A DNA stretch of 64,000 nucleotides from Klebsiella spallanzanii (lineage in GTDB: Bacteria; Pseudomonadota; Gammaproteobacteria; Enterobacterales; Enterobacteriaceae): the NCBI RefSeq assembly GCF_902158555.1, contig NZ_CABGGS010000012.1, positions 296,880 to 360,879 of the forward strand, written 5' to 3'. The notes below the pieces were generated by a model. It was given only the letters and a program-made list of their open reading frames with translations. It was not told where the DNA came from and did no database searches. Positions 36,481-45,547 of this stretch are shown here, piece after piece. The translations under genes were made by a program, and so were the position numbers. Position 1 is the first letter of the stretch. Every line of letters starts with the position of its first letter.

Positions 36481-37608
36481 TTATTTCACCAAATCCTGAT
36501 AGAGGGAGAGCAGCTGCGCCGAGAGGCGTTCGCTGGTGCAGGTCATGATGCGCTCACGGGCGCGTTCGCCTTGCGCAGAGCCTAACGCCCGAGCGGGAAG
36601 CGCGACAACGGACTCCTGCAGGGCGGTGATATCCAGCGCGTCGCAAACGTAGCCGTTGCTGCCCTGAACGATAAACTCCGCGCCGCCGCAGCCGGTAGTC
36701 GTAATGACCGGCAGGCCGCAGGCCATCGCCTCAAGAATCACGTTGGGGAACGGATCGTACAGCGTCGGCAGCAGCAGGCCGTCGGCCATCTGATAGAACG
36801 GCAGGGTTTCCGACTGCATGCCAAAAAAGCGTACCCGCTCCTCGCAGTTCAACGTTTTCGCGAGCTGCTGATAGCGGCCCTGCTCTTTATCTTTGCCAAC
36901 CACTAACAGATAGCGATCGGTCGGGGCGATGGCGCGAATCGCCGCTTCCAGCCCCTTACGCTCAAAGCCGGAGCCGACGTAGATCAGGCAGGTCGCCTGC
37001 AGCGGCAAATCCCATTTGGTGCGCAGCGCAACAAAGGCTTCTTCCGTAGGCGGTAGAAAACGCTGGTTATCGATAGCGTTATAGATAACGTGGATTTTTT
37101 CCGCCGGCAGGCCGAAGTCTTCAATAATCTCTTGTTTAATCATCTCTGCGTTGCAGATGACGCCGCGCAGGTGAGAGTCCTGATACATTTCGCGCTCGGC
37201 CTGCATCACATAGCGATGGTAGCGGTCAGCAAACAGCAGGCGGCTTTTCCAGCCGGGCAAAATGCGCGAGCGCTGCTGTAGCCAGCGACGATGCACGCCG
37301 TCTCCGGCACGGTACAGGTCGCAGCCGGGGATGCGCTCATGGCTTTGCACCAGATCGAAGGATTCGCGCTGCCACAGCTGGCGCGCGGCTTCGGCAAAAC
37401 CGCGCTCGCGGCTGATGCGTCCCCACTTGCGCGGATTGCAGATGTGGATGTTCCACTCGGGCTTTACCGGCCCCTGCCACTCGCGGGTGATGACGTTCAG
37501 TTCAAGGTCGCTGGCGTCGAGAGCCTCCAGCGCGCGGGAGACAAAGCGTTCCGCGCCGCCGTCCGGGCGATACTTCTGGCGTACCAGAGCCAGCCTGAAT
37601 TTACTCAT
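36481..37608 (-). CDS. wabG: Family 4 glycosyltransferase WabG
   Basis: The 375-residue GT-B enzyme is WaaG-like at the N-terminus (ALVRQKYRPDGGAERFVSRAL) and has VGSGFERKGLEAAI and the EAMACGLPVI motif. In Klebsiella, WabG transfers galacturonic acid to heptose II, a step needed for core phosphate-free charge and for capsule retention. It overlaps the end of waaQ by four bases, and wabH follows two bases after its stop, so waaQ-wabG-wabH are one operon. Confidence 0.85.
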   Translation of the reverse strand: MSKFRLALVRQKYRPDGGAERFVSRALEALDASDLELNVITREWQGPVKPEWNIHICNPRKWGRISRERGFAEAARQLWQRESFDLVQSHERIPGCDLYRAGDGVHRRWLQQRSRILPGWKSRLLFADRYHRYVMQAEREMYQDSHLRGVICNAEMIKQEIIEDFGLPAEKIHVIYNAIDNQRFLPPTEEAFVALRTKWDLPLQATCLIYVGSGFERKGLEAAIRAIAPTDRYLLVVGKDKEQGRYQQLAKTLNCEERVRFFGMQSETLPFYQMADGLLLPTLYDPFPNVILEAMACGLPVITTTGCGGAEFIVQGSNGYVCDALDITALQESVVALPARALGSAQGERARERIMTCTSERLSAQLLSLYQDLVK

Positions 37609-38681
37609 GCCAGTACCTTTTTCGCCGCCGCGATAACCGCGTCGGTGGGAATTAGATCGAGATAACGTTCGTTCGTGCCAGTGTCGATATCATCAGGATC
37701 GGGAATAGGGCCAAAATCACCCGCCCAGATAACTTCGCCCTGCGCCTGCCACGGACGCCAGAAGGTGAGCTTAGAGGGGCCGAACAGCGCGATCAGCGGC
37801 GTGTTCAGTGCGGCGGCCATATGCATCGGCACCGAGTCCACGCCGATAAACAGACGGGCATGGTCGATGACTGACGCCAGCTGACGAAGGGTCAACTGCC
37901 CGGCGAGTGAGTGCAGGCGGGCATCGGGGCAGCCTGCCATAATGGTTTCTATCATTTGCTTCTCTTTAGCGTCAGGCCCGGAGGTCAGTACCACCGCGTA
38001 GCCCGCTTCAGAGATGGCGTTAATCAGGGCGCTCATGCGTTCTTCGCGCCAGCACTTAAAGAACCAGCGGGAGGTTGGCTGAATCACAATATAGCTATCC
38101 TGAAACCCTTCCGGTAGCAGTGCGCGACTGGTGGTCCAGTCCTGCTCGCTGTAGCCCATTTTCGCTGGCGCATTATCAACATTTAGCCCAAGCGGCGCCA
38201 GAATCGACAGATTCTGCTGTACCGTGTGCAGCTGGTTATGCTGCGCGGTTGAGGCAAGAGCGGTATGGCAAAAACGCCATGCCGGATGACGACGTTTCGG
38301 GAAGTCGAAGCCGATGCGGGTTGCTGCGCCGGTTAATTTAGTGATGATCGCGCTCGGCCACTGATCGGCAAGATTGAACACCATATCGTAGCGCTGCTGG
38401 CGGAGCGTGCGAATCAGCTGCCACTCCATCTTCAATTGATGACCGGTTCCCTGCTTTTTCCAGCGCCGATCGATACCATAAATGTGGTTGATATCGCTGT
38501 TTGCTGCGAGCATATCCCGGGTTTCTTCATAAAGCAGTACATCCACGCGGGCGGCGGGATATTGCTGTTTTAGCGCGTGAATAAGCGGGGTTATCAATAA
38601 CATGTCGCCATGATGGCGAAGCTTGATAACCAGTATTCGCGCCGGGTTCACGCGGCCGGAAGTGCGGGTTTCAGGCGTCAT
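37605..38681 (-). CDS. waaQ: Heptosyltransferase III WaaQ
   Basis: The 358-residue family 9 glycosyltransferase has the N-terminal ILVIKLRHHGDMLLITPLI motif, a KxG-like region and the donor-site FIGVDSVPMHMAAAL with PLIALFGPS. WaaQ adds heptose III to heptose II. It is the first gene of the minus-strand waaQ-wabG-wabH-GT2-waaA-waaE-coaD series and is divergent from wabN; the waa promoter should lie in the short region upstream of it. Confidence 0.92.
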   Translation of the reverse strand: MTPETRTSGRVNPARILVIKLRHHGDMLLITPLIHALKQQYPAARVDVLLYEETRDMLAANSDINHIYGIDRRWKKQGTGHQLKMEWQLIRTLRQQRYDMVFNLADQWPSAIITKLTGAATRIGFDFPKRRHPAWRFCHTALASTAQHNQLHTVQQNLSILAPLGLNVDNAPAKMGYSEQDWTTSRALLPEGFQDSYIVIQPTSRWFFKCWREERMSALINAISEAGYAVVLTSGPDAKEKQMIETIMAGCPDARLHSLAGQLTLRQLASVIDHARLFIGVDSVPMHMAAALNTPLIALFGPSKLTFWRPWQAQGEVIWAGDFGPIPDPDDIDTGTNERYLDLIPTDAVIAAAKKVLA

Positions 38682-38792
38682 TCTCTGTTCTTCATTCAGG
38701 ATCAGGGTTCCGATTCTAGGGGATCAGATAGATTGAGAGAAGCGTTGTCTTGCTCTACCATGACCCGATACGTATGGCCTGAGGACGTTTTC

Positions 38793-39749
38793 GTGCACAA
38801 ACCCGCATTTCTCATCACGATTGATACAGAGGGCGATAACCTCTGGCAAAAACATGACAGCATCACCACCGAGAATGCGCGCTATTTACCGCGTTTTCAG
38901 CAGCTTTGCGAAAAGTATGGTTTCAAACCGGTTTATTTGACCAACTATGAAATGGCTATCGACCCGGTTTATATCGAATTTGCCAAAGATGTGATTGCCC
39001 GGGGAACCGCGGAAGTTGGCATGCATCTGCACGCCTGGAACAGCCCGCCGACCGATCCGCTTACCGATGACGACTGGAGGCATAAACCGTATTTGATTGA
39101 GTACAGCGATGCGGCGATGCGGGAAAAAGTCGACTATATGACCCGCCTGCTGGAGGATACCTTCCAGACCAAAATGGTTAGCCATCGCGCCGGGCGCTGG
39201 GCGTTTGATGAGCGCTATGCGCGTCTGCTGGTGGAGTATGGTTATCTGGTCGATTGCTCGGTCACCCCTCGGGTGAACTGGAAAACGGCGAAAGGCGCGC
39301 CGCAGGGCGACGGCGGCACCGATTATCGCAACTTCCCGCAGCACGCCTACTTCCTCGATGAGAACGATATTCGCCGTGAAGGGCAGTCGCCGCTGTTGGA
39401 AGTGCCAATGAGTATTCAGTATAAGCATTCAGCGTGGATGAACGGTCTGAAGCAGGGTTACGATCGCCTGCGCGGTAAAGTGCGTTCTCCGTCGGTTCAT
39501 TGGCTGCGTCCGATGGGCGGCAACGTCGAAACGATGAAAAAAGTCGTGGAGCAGACGTTGACTCAGGGTAATGACTACGTCGAATATATGCTCCACTCTT
39601 CTGAGTACATGCCTGGCGGCAGCCCAACGTTTAAAAACGAGCAGGATATCGAGCGCTTATATGCCGATCTGGAGGCTTTTTTCAGCTGGCTGGCGCCGCA
39701 GGTGAAGGGAATGACGTTGGCGGAGTATTATAATAATAAAAAGAGATAA
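38793..39749 (+). CDS. wabN: Polysaccharide deacetylase WabN
   Basis: The 318-residue protein has the deacetylase fold start PAFLITIDTEGDNLW with the Asp pair and the metal-binding GMHLHAWNSPP and SHRAGRW motifs. In Klebsiella, WabN removes the acetyl group of core GlcNAc to give GlcN. Starts compete: the GTG used here has GAGG eight bases upstream; an ATG 11 codons earlier (38760) lacks such a site. A still longer frame overlaps waaQ and is unlikely. It is divergent from waaQ. Confidence 0.88.
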   Translation: MHKPAFLITIDTEGDNLWQKHDSITTENARYLPRFQQLCEKYGFKPVYLTNYEMAIDPVYIEFAKDVIARGTAEVGMHLHAWNSPPTDPLTDDDWRHKPYLIEYSDAAMREKVDYMTRLLEDTFQTKMVSHRAGRWAFDERYARLLVEYGYLVDCSVTPRVNWKTAKGAPQGDGGTDYRNFPQHAYFLDENDIRREGQSPLLEVPMSIQYKHSAWMNGLKQGYDRLRGKVRSPSVHWLRPMGGNVETMKKVVEQTLTQGNDYVEYMLHSSEYMPGGSPTFKNEQDIERLYADLEAFFSWLAPQVKGMTLAEYYNNKKR

Positions 39750-39920
39750 GAGGCTCGTTTTTATATGAACTTTGTGCTCTGGCGTAATCAACATTAAAAT
39801 GCTTACCTGAGTAATAAAATTTATACCTATTATCTCACGCCTGGCAACAGGAGATTATGTTAGGCTTGAACGTATTATTGATGTTCAATTACACAGAATC
39901 ACAACAATCAGAAAAAACCT

Positions 39921-40991
39921 ATGTCTAAAAAGAAAAAAATCCTGTTCGTTGTTGATCTGCTGAGTGGCCGAGGGGGCATGGAAAATGTTACCCGGCAGCT
40001 TATTTTACAGTTAAATTCTGATCCCCAGTATTCAGCGGGGCTCTTTATTCTCAATGATGGTGGCCGTTATGCTTCAAGCGCATGGCGTAAGGGGATTGTC
40101 TGGGGAGAAAGTCAGAGAATTACTGGTAATCATAAAATATCGAGGCTGTTTCATGTTTTACAGCTAGCTTTTTTTATGCTGAAAAACCGGCCAGATCGAG
40201 TCGTTGTGCTGAATACGCTCCCTTGCTTGATTGCCAGACGCGCTATGAAAATGTCAGCTACGAGCGCAAAATTATCAACCTGGATGCACTTGCCGCCGCG
40301 AGATCGGTATCGACCTCGATACCTCTTACTTGCTGAGCACCATTTCGCTATTAGCCGCGATATTGCCAGGCAGTTCATAGAGCTGGGGGCTGCGCCTGAG
40401 TCAATCGATGTCGTTTTTAATCCTGTAAAAAGAAGCTCAGCGATTATCACGCGTCCGCAAACATTGAAGTTGCTCTATGTTGGACGAGTTCACTTTTCTG
40501 ATCAGAAAAACCTCAAGGAGCTTTTTGACGCAGTTAGCCAGCTTAATATCCCCTGGTCACTTGACATCGTTGGCGATGGTGAAGATTTAGCTCAATGTCA
40601 GCGCTATGTAGACACTTTAGGTTTGCAGCACAATATTACCTGGCACGGTTGGCAGGAAAATGCATGGCAGTATATTGAAAATAACCTCCAGGAAGTTTCC
40701 TGTTTAGTGCTGACCTCCACGCAGGAAGGGCTACCTTTAGTTTTATTGGAAGCGATTTCTCGCGGTATCTACTGTATTTCTTCAAATTGCGTCAGCGGTC
40801 CGTCGGATATTATTGTGAGCGGTGTCAACGGGTGTTTGTATGAGCCAGGAAACGTCGCTGAGCTTGTTGGAAAACTCACCGCTATTGGCTCAGGCGCACA
40901 TCTTCCGGCACATGATGTGATAAATAATAGTATCTGCGATTTTTATGAAGATGCATATATGTCAAGATTTAAGCAGGTTTTGGAAAAATAA
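39921..40991 (+). CDS. Family 4 glycosyltransferase of outer core
   Basis: The 356-residue GT-B protein begins ILFVVDLLSGRGGMENVTRQL. It has KLLYVGRVHFSDQKNLKELF and the STQEGLPLVLLEAISRG motif with the two acidic residues of the family. It resembles WaaB-like galactosyltransferases in pattern. Its place before waaL indicates transfer of an outer-core sugar, but donor and acceptor are unknown. It is clearly more AT-rich than wabN and waaQ, which marks the start of the variable segment. waaL follows three bases after its stop. Confidence 0.83.
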   Translation: MSKKKKILFVVDLLSGRGGMENVTRQLILQLNSDPQYSAGLFILNDGGRYASSAWRKGIVWGESQRITGNHKISRLFHVLQLAFFMLKNRPDRVVVLNTLPCLIARRAMKMSATSAKLSTWMHLPPRDRYRPRYLLLAEHHFAISRDIARQFIELGAAPESIDVVFNPVKRSSAIITRPQTLKLLYVGRVHFSDQKNLKELFDAVSQLNIPWSLDIVGDGEDLAQCQRYVDTLGLQHNITWHGWQENAWQYIENNLQEVSCLVLTSTQEGLPLVLLEAISRGIYCISSNCVSGPSDIIVSGVNGCLYEPGNVAELVGKLTAIGSGAHLPAHDVINNSICDFYEDAYMSRFKQVLEK

Positions 40992-40994
40992 AAC

Positions 40995-42260
40995 ATGACT
41001 AAAATAAAAAATACTATATTTCGGTATGCGACGCCAGAGAATTGCGTTGGAGTATTTTTTCTTTCTCTTCTTATCTCTTTGTCGATCGAGCTATTTACGA
41101 ATGGTATTGCGCAGAAAATATTTTATTTTGCTGGCTATATTTCCGTTCTCTTTATTCTGTATGGGCTGGTTAAAAATCGGCAGCAGCTAAGCCAACTCGC
41201 ACCTGCGTTACCCTTTGTGATGGCCTTGTTTATTGTCGGGTTGGTTAGATATATTTGGTTCTTATATGCTAAAACAGATACTTCGCAGTTTAGTGAGTTC
41301 GACCTTAATAACTTAAGGAATTACGACCTCGGAGGTAAGCGATTTATATTATCAGCATTTATTGTAAGCTCAGCAATAATTCTTTCGAAATATATGACAA
41401 AAGAAATAGTTGTGCTGGGAAGAACTATTATTTTCGTCGGTTTAGTTATTGCTTTATTTTTTGGTTTGCATGAGTTTTACTACGTAACGCATGAGAGAAT
41501 AAAATTGACTGCAGATGCTGCAAGTAGTTCTTCTTATATGGTTTTATTTATGTACACCACGTATCTGACTCTCTCAAAGAGTACAGTGCGCAGTAAATGG
41601 TTTTTTATCGATATTTTGGCAGCAGCAATCACATTCGTGCTTTTGATGCTGTGTGATACCAGAGTATCAATTCTGGCTTTTATTGGCGTAACGATTTTAT
41701 ATTGTTTATATAATAAAAATATACGGACATATGCCAGGAATAAGTTTTTTATTACCAGTTTTGTTGGGTTAATTGTTATCGCCGTCTCTTTGACTGGAAC
41801 CCGCTGGATGGAGGGGATTCATAATATCCAGAATTATAAAACAGATAGCTCTACTTCTATAGGGGCCCGAGTGGCAATTTGGGATAGCGGATTGACGTAT
41901 GCTGAGAGGCACTATTTCTTTAGCACACCGCTGGAAAGAACAACGTATGCGCAGGCGTTTATTAAAGAGAATCATCCGGGTAATAAGGAAGGCTATAATA
42001 ATGTCAAATATAATATGCATAATGATTTTCTTGAGACATTAACGTTGCAAGGCATCATTGGTGCACTGTCTTTAGCTTTCATTTATATTACTTTTGCCAT
42101 TGTGGCAATTCGTCAACGCATGCTGACATCAGCATTATTGCCACTGTTTGTGCTTTTTGTCTGTGGGCTCACTGACTCGGTATTAATCAATTCGCAAACG
42201 GTGATGCTGTTTTTAATATCGATCGTTATTTCAGCTTTATTACCAACGCCTGAGAAGTGA
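40995..42260 (+). CDS. waaL: O-antigen ligase WaaL
   Basis: The 421-residue integral membrane protein has about 12 hydrophobic segments and a large periplasmic loop. The Wzy_C-type motif with Arg in SIGARVAIWDSGL and the His in MHNDFLETLTLQGIIG match the conserved catalytic Arg/His of WaaL. It joins undecaprenyl-linked O antigen to lipid A core at the periplasmic face. The composition is AT-rich and sequence variability is usual for this gene. It ends at a strong hairpin shared with the convergent gene. Confidence 0.88.
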   Translation: MTKIKNTIFRYATPENCVGVFFLSLLISLSIELFTNGIAQKIFYFAGYISVLFILYGLVKNRQQLSQLAPALPFVMALFIVGLVRYIWFLYAKTDTSQFSEFDLNNLRNYDLGGKRFILSAFIVSSAIILSKYMTKEIVVLGRTIIFVGLVIALFFGLHEFYYVTHERIKLTADAASSSSYMVLFMYTTYLTLSKSTVRSKWFFIDILAAAITFVLLMLCDTRVSILAFIGVTILYCLYNKNIRTYARNKFFITSFVGLIVIAVSLTGTRWMEGIHNIQNYKTDSSTSIGARVAIWDSGLTYAERHYFFSTPLERTTYAQAFIKENHPGNKEGYNNVKYNMHNDFLETLTLQGIIGALSLAFIYITFAIVAIRQRMLTSALLPLFVLFVCGLTDSVLINSQTVMLFLISIVISALLPTPEK

Positions 42261-42261
42261 T

Positions 42262-42286
42262 GAAAGGGGAGCTAGGCTCCCCTTTC
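42262..42286. terminator. Hairpin between convergent waaL and GT9 gene
   Basis: GAAAGGGGAGC and GCTCCCCTTTC form an exact 11-bp stem with loop TAG. T-runs on both sides are weak (ATTT on the plus strand), but the position between two convergent stops supports a two-way terminator. Confidence 0.7.
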
Positions 42287-42288
42287 AT

Positions 42289-43365
42289 TTATCTTGTCAT
42301 AAGATATTGGGCCGATTCGATAATTTCCTTCACATCTATCGTTGAGATCGGATGGTATTTATCCTGCGTCAATATTTGCACGGCTTCCGGGTAGCCTGGC
42401 CCCCAGGTTTTATTATTCTGGTATTTACCATGCATATCATTGCCATAAAGAGCAATTAATGGCTTACGATACGCTGCTGCAATATGCACAATAGAAGTAT
42501 CTGGTGATATGACCAGTTCGGCATGTTTGATCAATGACATCGCACTAAATAAGGATGAAAATGGATTCTTATATATCCCTTCAGGAAGGTCAGTACTGAT
42601 CTTATTATTGGGATCTAGATAGATAATATTATAGCCGGGGATATGATATTTTATTTCATGGAAGAGTTGTTGTAGCTGGTTAAGCGATAATTCACGTTTA
42701 CTATCGGCTGCGAAGGGATTGATGATGATATTTTTAGAGTGCGGTAATTTTTTTAAAAAATATGAAACATCGATATCGGTCTCTTCAGGATAGAAAAGAT
42801 CGTATGAGGTATTTACGTGAGAAAGTCCCAACTCAGACATTAAAAGTGCATAGCGAGTAGTGATATGCTCCTGAAAACCTGAAAATTTTATTGATTTGTT
42901 ATAGACATTATACTTTCCTTTGTTAAAACCAATAACGTTCCTGGTATTAATTTTCAGTAAAAAACGAAGACTTGTAGGCGATATTTTATCTCCCATATCG
43001 ATAACAAGATCGTAACTCTCGTTGGCTAACCCTGGTGCATTACCTTGCTGATCATAAATATGTATTTTACGGATGTAAGGATTGTGCTCGATCGCGATTA
43101 TATTGTTCACCGTCGCTAATATATCAACCGTATAGCCATTTTTATACAGTTCACGTATAAGCGAGGTGGAGACGATCATATCCCCAATTTTTCCATCATC
43201 GCGCAAAAGAAGAACTTTTGCGCCTTTTGCTAAAATAAATTCTTTTTTGATTCGACGGTCCCATATCCAGCGAGCAAGCTCCATACGGATTGCTTTAAAA
43301 AAGTAATTCCGTTTTCTGTTCCAGGCCCGTAATGTTGCAAATTTCTTCTGACGATGAGATTTCAT
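42289..43365 (-). CDS. Family 9 glycosyltransferase (heptosyltransferase-like)
   Basis: The 358-residue protein has the GT9 N-terminal VLLLRDDGKIGDMIVSTSLI and the donor-site VISPDTSIVHIAAAYRKPLIALYG. It starts inside the waaC stop (ATGA), so it is coupled to waaC and belongs to the hldD-waaF-waaC unit. It is far more AT-rich than waaC, which suggests later acquisition together with the neighbouring waaL segment. The donor is unknown; a fourth heptose or other outer-core sugar is possible. Confidence 0.82.
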   Translation of the reverse strand: MKSHRQKKFATLRAWNRKRNYFFKAIRMELARWIWDRRIKKEFILAKGAKVLLLRDDGKIGDMIVSTSLIRELYKNGYTVDILATVNNIIAIEHNPYIRKIHIYDQQGNAPGLANESYDLVIDMGDKISPTSLRFLLKINTRNVIGFNKGKYNVYNKSIKFSGFQEHITTRYALLMSELGLSHVNTSYDLFYPEETDIDVSYFLKKLPHSKNIIINPFAADSKRELSLNQLQQLFHEIKYHIPGYNIIYLDPNNKISTDLPEGIYKNPFSSLFSAMSLIKHAELVISPDTSIVHIAAAYRKPLIALYGNDMHGKYQNNKTWGPGYPEAVQILTQDKYHPISTIDVKEIIESAQYLMTR

Positions 43366-44369
43366 TGTGTTTCTGGGCTCTCGTGCAAAGAATTCAGTTC
43401 GATAATGCGGGATGCTTTCAGCAATTCGAATACATGCATAGCTGCAATATCCCCCGTGCTGCTGCCGTTTTCCGGGCGCACGACGTACTGATTTTTACCG
43501 TAGCCGCCAATCAGCCCCGGATCGGTCGGACCGTATAGCGTGAAATTTGGTTTATCAAGTGCGGCGGTTAAATGGCTTAGCCCGGTGTCGACGGAAACCA
43601 CCCCGCGCGCGCCTGCCAGCACCTGGGCTACCTGCTCAAGGCTCATACGCGGTAGTACGTCGACAAAATCATGCCCTTCCGCCAGACGTTTGGCCCGCGC
43701 CTCTTCATGCGGCGCGCCCCACGGCAGCTTAACGCGCAGGCCGCTGTCGGCCAGCAGGGCGATAAGCGCCCGCCAGTTCTCTTCCGGCCAGTGCTTGTCA
43801 TCACGGGTGGTGGCATGCAGGAACACCAGATACGGCGCGACAGAGACGTCATCCTGGCGTAAAAAATGGCGGGCGATGGCGTAGTCACCCTGAGTTTCCG
43901 GCTTCGCATAGCCAAGGCTTTTGGCGAACAGCTCGCGGGTACGCTCAACGGCATGCTGCTGTTTAGCGATATGATGACGACGGTTATAGAACAGGCTCGC
44001 CAGCGGCTCGCGGGCACTCTGCCAGTCCATGCCGTGCTTAACACCACGGGCCAGCCGGGTCACCAGCGCGGCGCTTTTCACCAGCCCCTGGGCGTCTATG
44101 ATAGCGTCGTACTTTTTCGCCTGTACCGCTTCACGAAATGCCTTACGCTCGGCTTTTATTGGCGCGGAAAACCACGCTTTGCGCCAGCGGCGAATCGCCA
44201 CCGGAATCACTCGATCAACGGTTTCATGCCAGGAAGGGATCTGCGCGAAGCCTTCCTCAACGACCCAGTCGAAACGAATGCCGGGAATAGCCTGCGCGGC
44301 GTCGGTTAGCGCGGGCAGCGTGTGCAGTACGTCGCCCATGGACGAGGTTTTTACGATCAATACCCGCAT
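43362..44369 (-). CDS. waaC: Heptosyltransferase I
   Basis: WaaC adds the first heptose to Kdo2-lipid A. The protein has MRVLIVKTSSMGDVLHTLPAL at the N-terminus (the Asp13 region) and GVVSVDTGLSHLTAAL at the donor site. At 335 residues it is some 15 longer than the E. coli enzyme; the extra residues are at the C-terminus (SLHESPETQ end). Its start is three bases after the waaF stop, and its end overlaps the GT9 gene. Confidence 0.96.
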   Translation of the reverse strand: MRVLIVKTSSMGDVLHTLPALTDAAQAIPGIRFDWVVEEGFAQIPSWHETVDRVIPVAIRRWRKAWFSAPIKAERKAFREAVQAKKYDAIIDAQGLVKSAALVTRLARGVKHGMDWQSAREPLASLFYNRRHHIAKQQHAVERTRELFAKSLGYAKPETQGDYAIARHFLRQDDVSVAPYLVFLHATTRDDKHWPEENWRALIALLADSGLRVKLPWGAPHEEARAKRLAEGHDFVDVLPRMSLEQVAQVLAGARGVVSVDTGLSHLTAALDKPNFTLYGPTDPGLIGGYGKNQYVVRPENGSSTGDIAAMHVFELLKASRIIELNSLHESPETQ

Positions 44370-44372
44370 CCG

Positions 44373-45431
44373 CTACGCTTCCTCTGTTTCCAGTTTTTCC
44401 GTCAGCAGCGCATTCAATTCTTCCAGTACGCGCTGTGGGGTAATGTCGATCAGGCTCTGATGATAGCCTTCGGCGGCGTCGCCTTTGCGCACTTTATGGT
44501 AGCCGCTGATCAGGCGAATAACGCGCGCTTTATGCGACAGCGGTGGGGTGAAGTCCGGGCTGCTCGGGCCATAGAGCGCGACCAGCGGGCGGTCCAGCGC
44601 CGCGGCGACGTGCATCAGGCCGGAGTCGTTGCTGACCACCGCTTTACAGGTGGCGATCAAAATGACGGCCTGCTCAAGCTGGGTCTCCCCGGCCAGATTA
44701 CGGCACCATGCCTGCTGCTCCGTGCTCAGCGTAGCGATGATCTCTTTGCCCGCTTCGTTATCTTTAGCAGAACCGAACAGGACGATTTGATAACCGTCGT
44801 CGATCAGCTGCTTCGCCAGCTCAGCGTAGTGGTAGTGTGGCCAGCGTTTGGCCGGGCCAAATTCCGCGCCGGGGCAAAAGCCGATAATCGGGCGGTCGGC
44901 GGAGATATTGAACGCGCTACAGGCCTGCGATTTCTCACCTTCATTTACCTGAAGCTGCGGCCAGAGCAGCGGCTGCGGCAGATCTTTCGCGCAGCGCATC
45001 ACGCCTTTGTCGTAGGCCAGACCAACGTAACGTTCTACCATCAGCGGCCAGGCTTCTTTATCCAGCTTGCGGGCATCGTTCAGCAGGCCGTAGCGCATCT
45101 CGCCGAGCCAGCCGGTACGAAGTGGGATACCTGCAAAGAACGGCACCAGCGCCGATTTAAACGAGTTCGGTAGCACGTAAGCGCGATCGTAGCGACGCTC
45201 GCGCAGGCTGTGCCCAAGCTTACGTCGTTCACCGATTTCCAGCTTGCCGTGGCCGAGCGGCATCGGGATCGCTTCATTAACTTCCGGCATACGCGACAGC
45301 AGCGGACGGCACCACGCGGGCGCCATCACGTCGATGATTGCCTGGGGATAGCGCGCCCTGAGCGTACGATAGAGACTTTGCGACATCATCATGTCGCCCA
45401 CCCATGACGGGCCTATCACCAATATCTTCAT
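44373..45431 (-). CDS. waaF: Heptosyltransferase II
   Basis: WaaF adds heptose II to heptose I. The 352-residue protein is full length with MKILVIGPSWVGDMMMSQSL, FCPGAEFGPAKRWP and AVVSNDSGLMHVAAAL. The gene follows hldD in the same direction, but a degenerate ERIC element of about 110 bases separates the two, which may affect coupling. waaC follows directly. Confidence 0.97.
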   Translation of the reverse strand: MKILVIGPSWVGDMMMSQSLYRTLRARYPQAIIDVMAPAWCRPLLSRMPEVNEAIPMPLGHGKLEIGERRKLGHSLRERRYDRAYVLPNSFKSALVPFFAGIPLRTGWLGEMRYGLLNDARKLDKEAWPLMVERYVGLAYDKGVMRCAKDLPQPLLWPQLQVNEGEKSQACSAFNISADRPIIGFCPGAEFGPAKRWPHYHYAELAKQLIDDGYQIVLFGSAKDNEAGKEIIATLSTEQQAWCRNLAGETQLEQAVILIATCKAVVSNDSGLMHVAAALDRPLVALYGPSSPDFTPPLSHKARVIRLISGYHKVRKGDAAEGYHQSLIDITPQRVLEELNALLTEKLETEEA

Positions 45432-45435
45432 TCAT

Positions 45436-45546
45436 TTCATCCTTCAAGCTGTCTCTGCGTTGTCTGTCTTCGTTCACTTCAGTCACATAGTTATCCTATG
45501 TTCCTGAAGATTCACTCAGTTGCCGCCTTGATACTGCTCGAATGAT
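45436..45546. repeat. Degenerate ERIC element between hldD and waaF
   Basis: In reverse orientation the segment follows the ERIC consensus (CTTCAAGCTGTCTCTGCGTTG, CACTTCAGTCACATA, GATTCACTCAGTTGCCGCCTT) with many differences. It begins right behind the hldD stop and ends a few bases before the waaF ATG, so it is transcribed inside the operon. Confidence 0.8.
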
Positions 45547-45547
45547 T

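Noticed and set aside
38610-38792. Longer start for wabN overlapping waaQ
   Set aside because: The extension is the antisense shadow of waaQ; family similarity begins at PAFLITIDTEG.
39750-39920. JUMPstart/ops element before the outer-core genes
   Set aside because: The ops core GGCGGTAG is not present in this spacer; copies elsewhere lie inside coding sequence.
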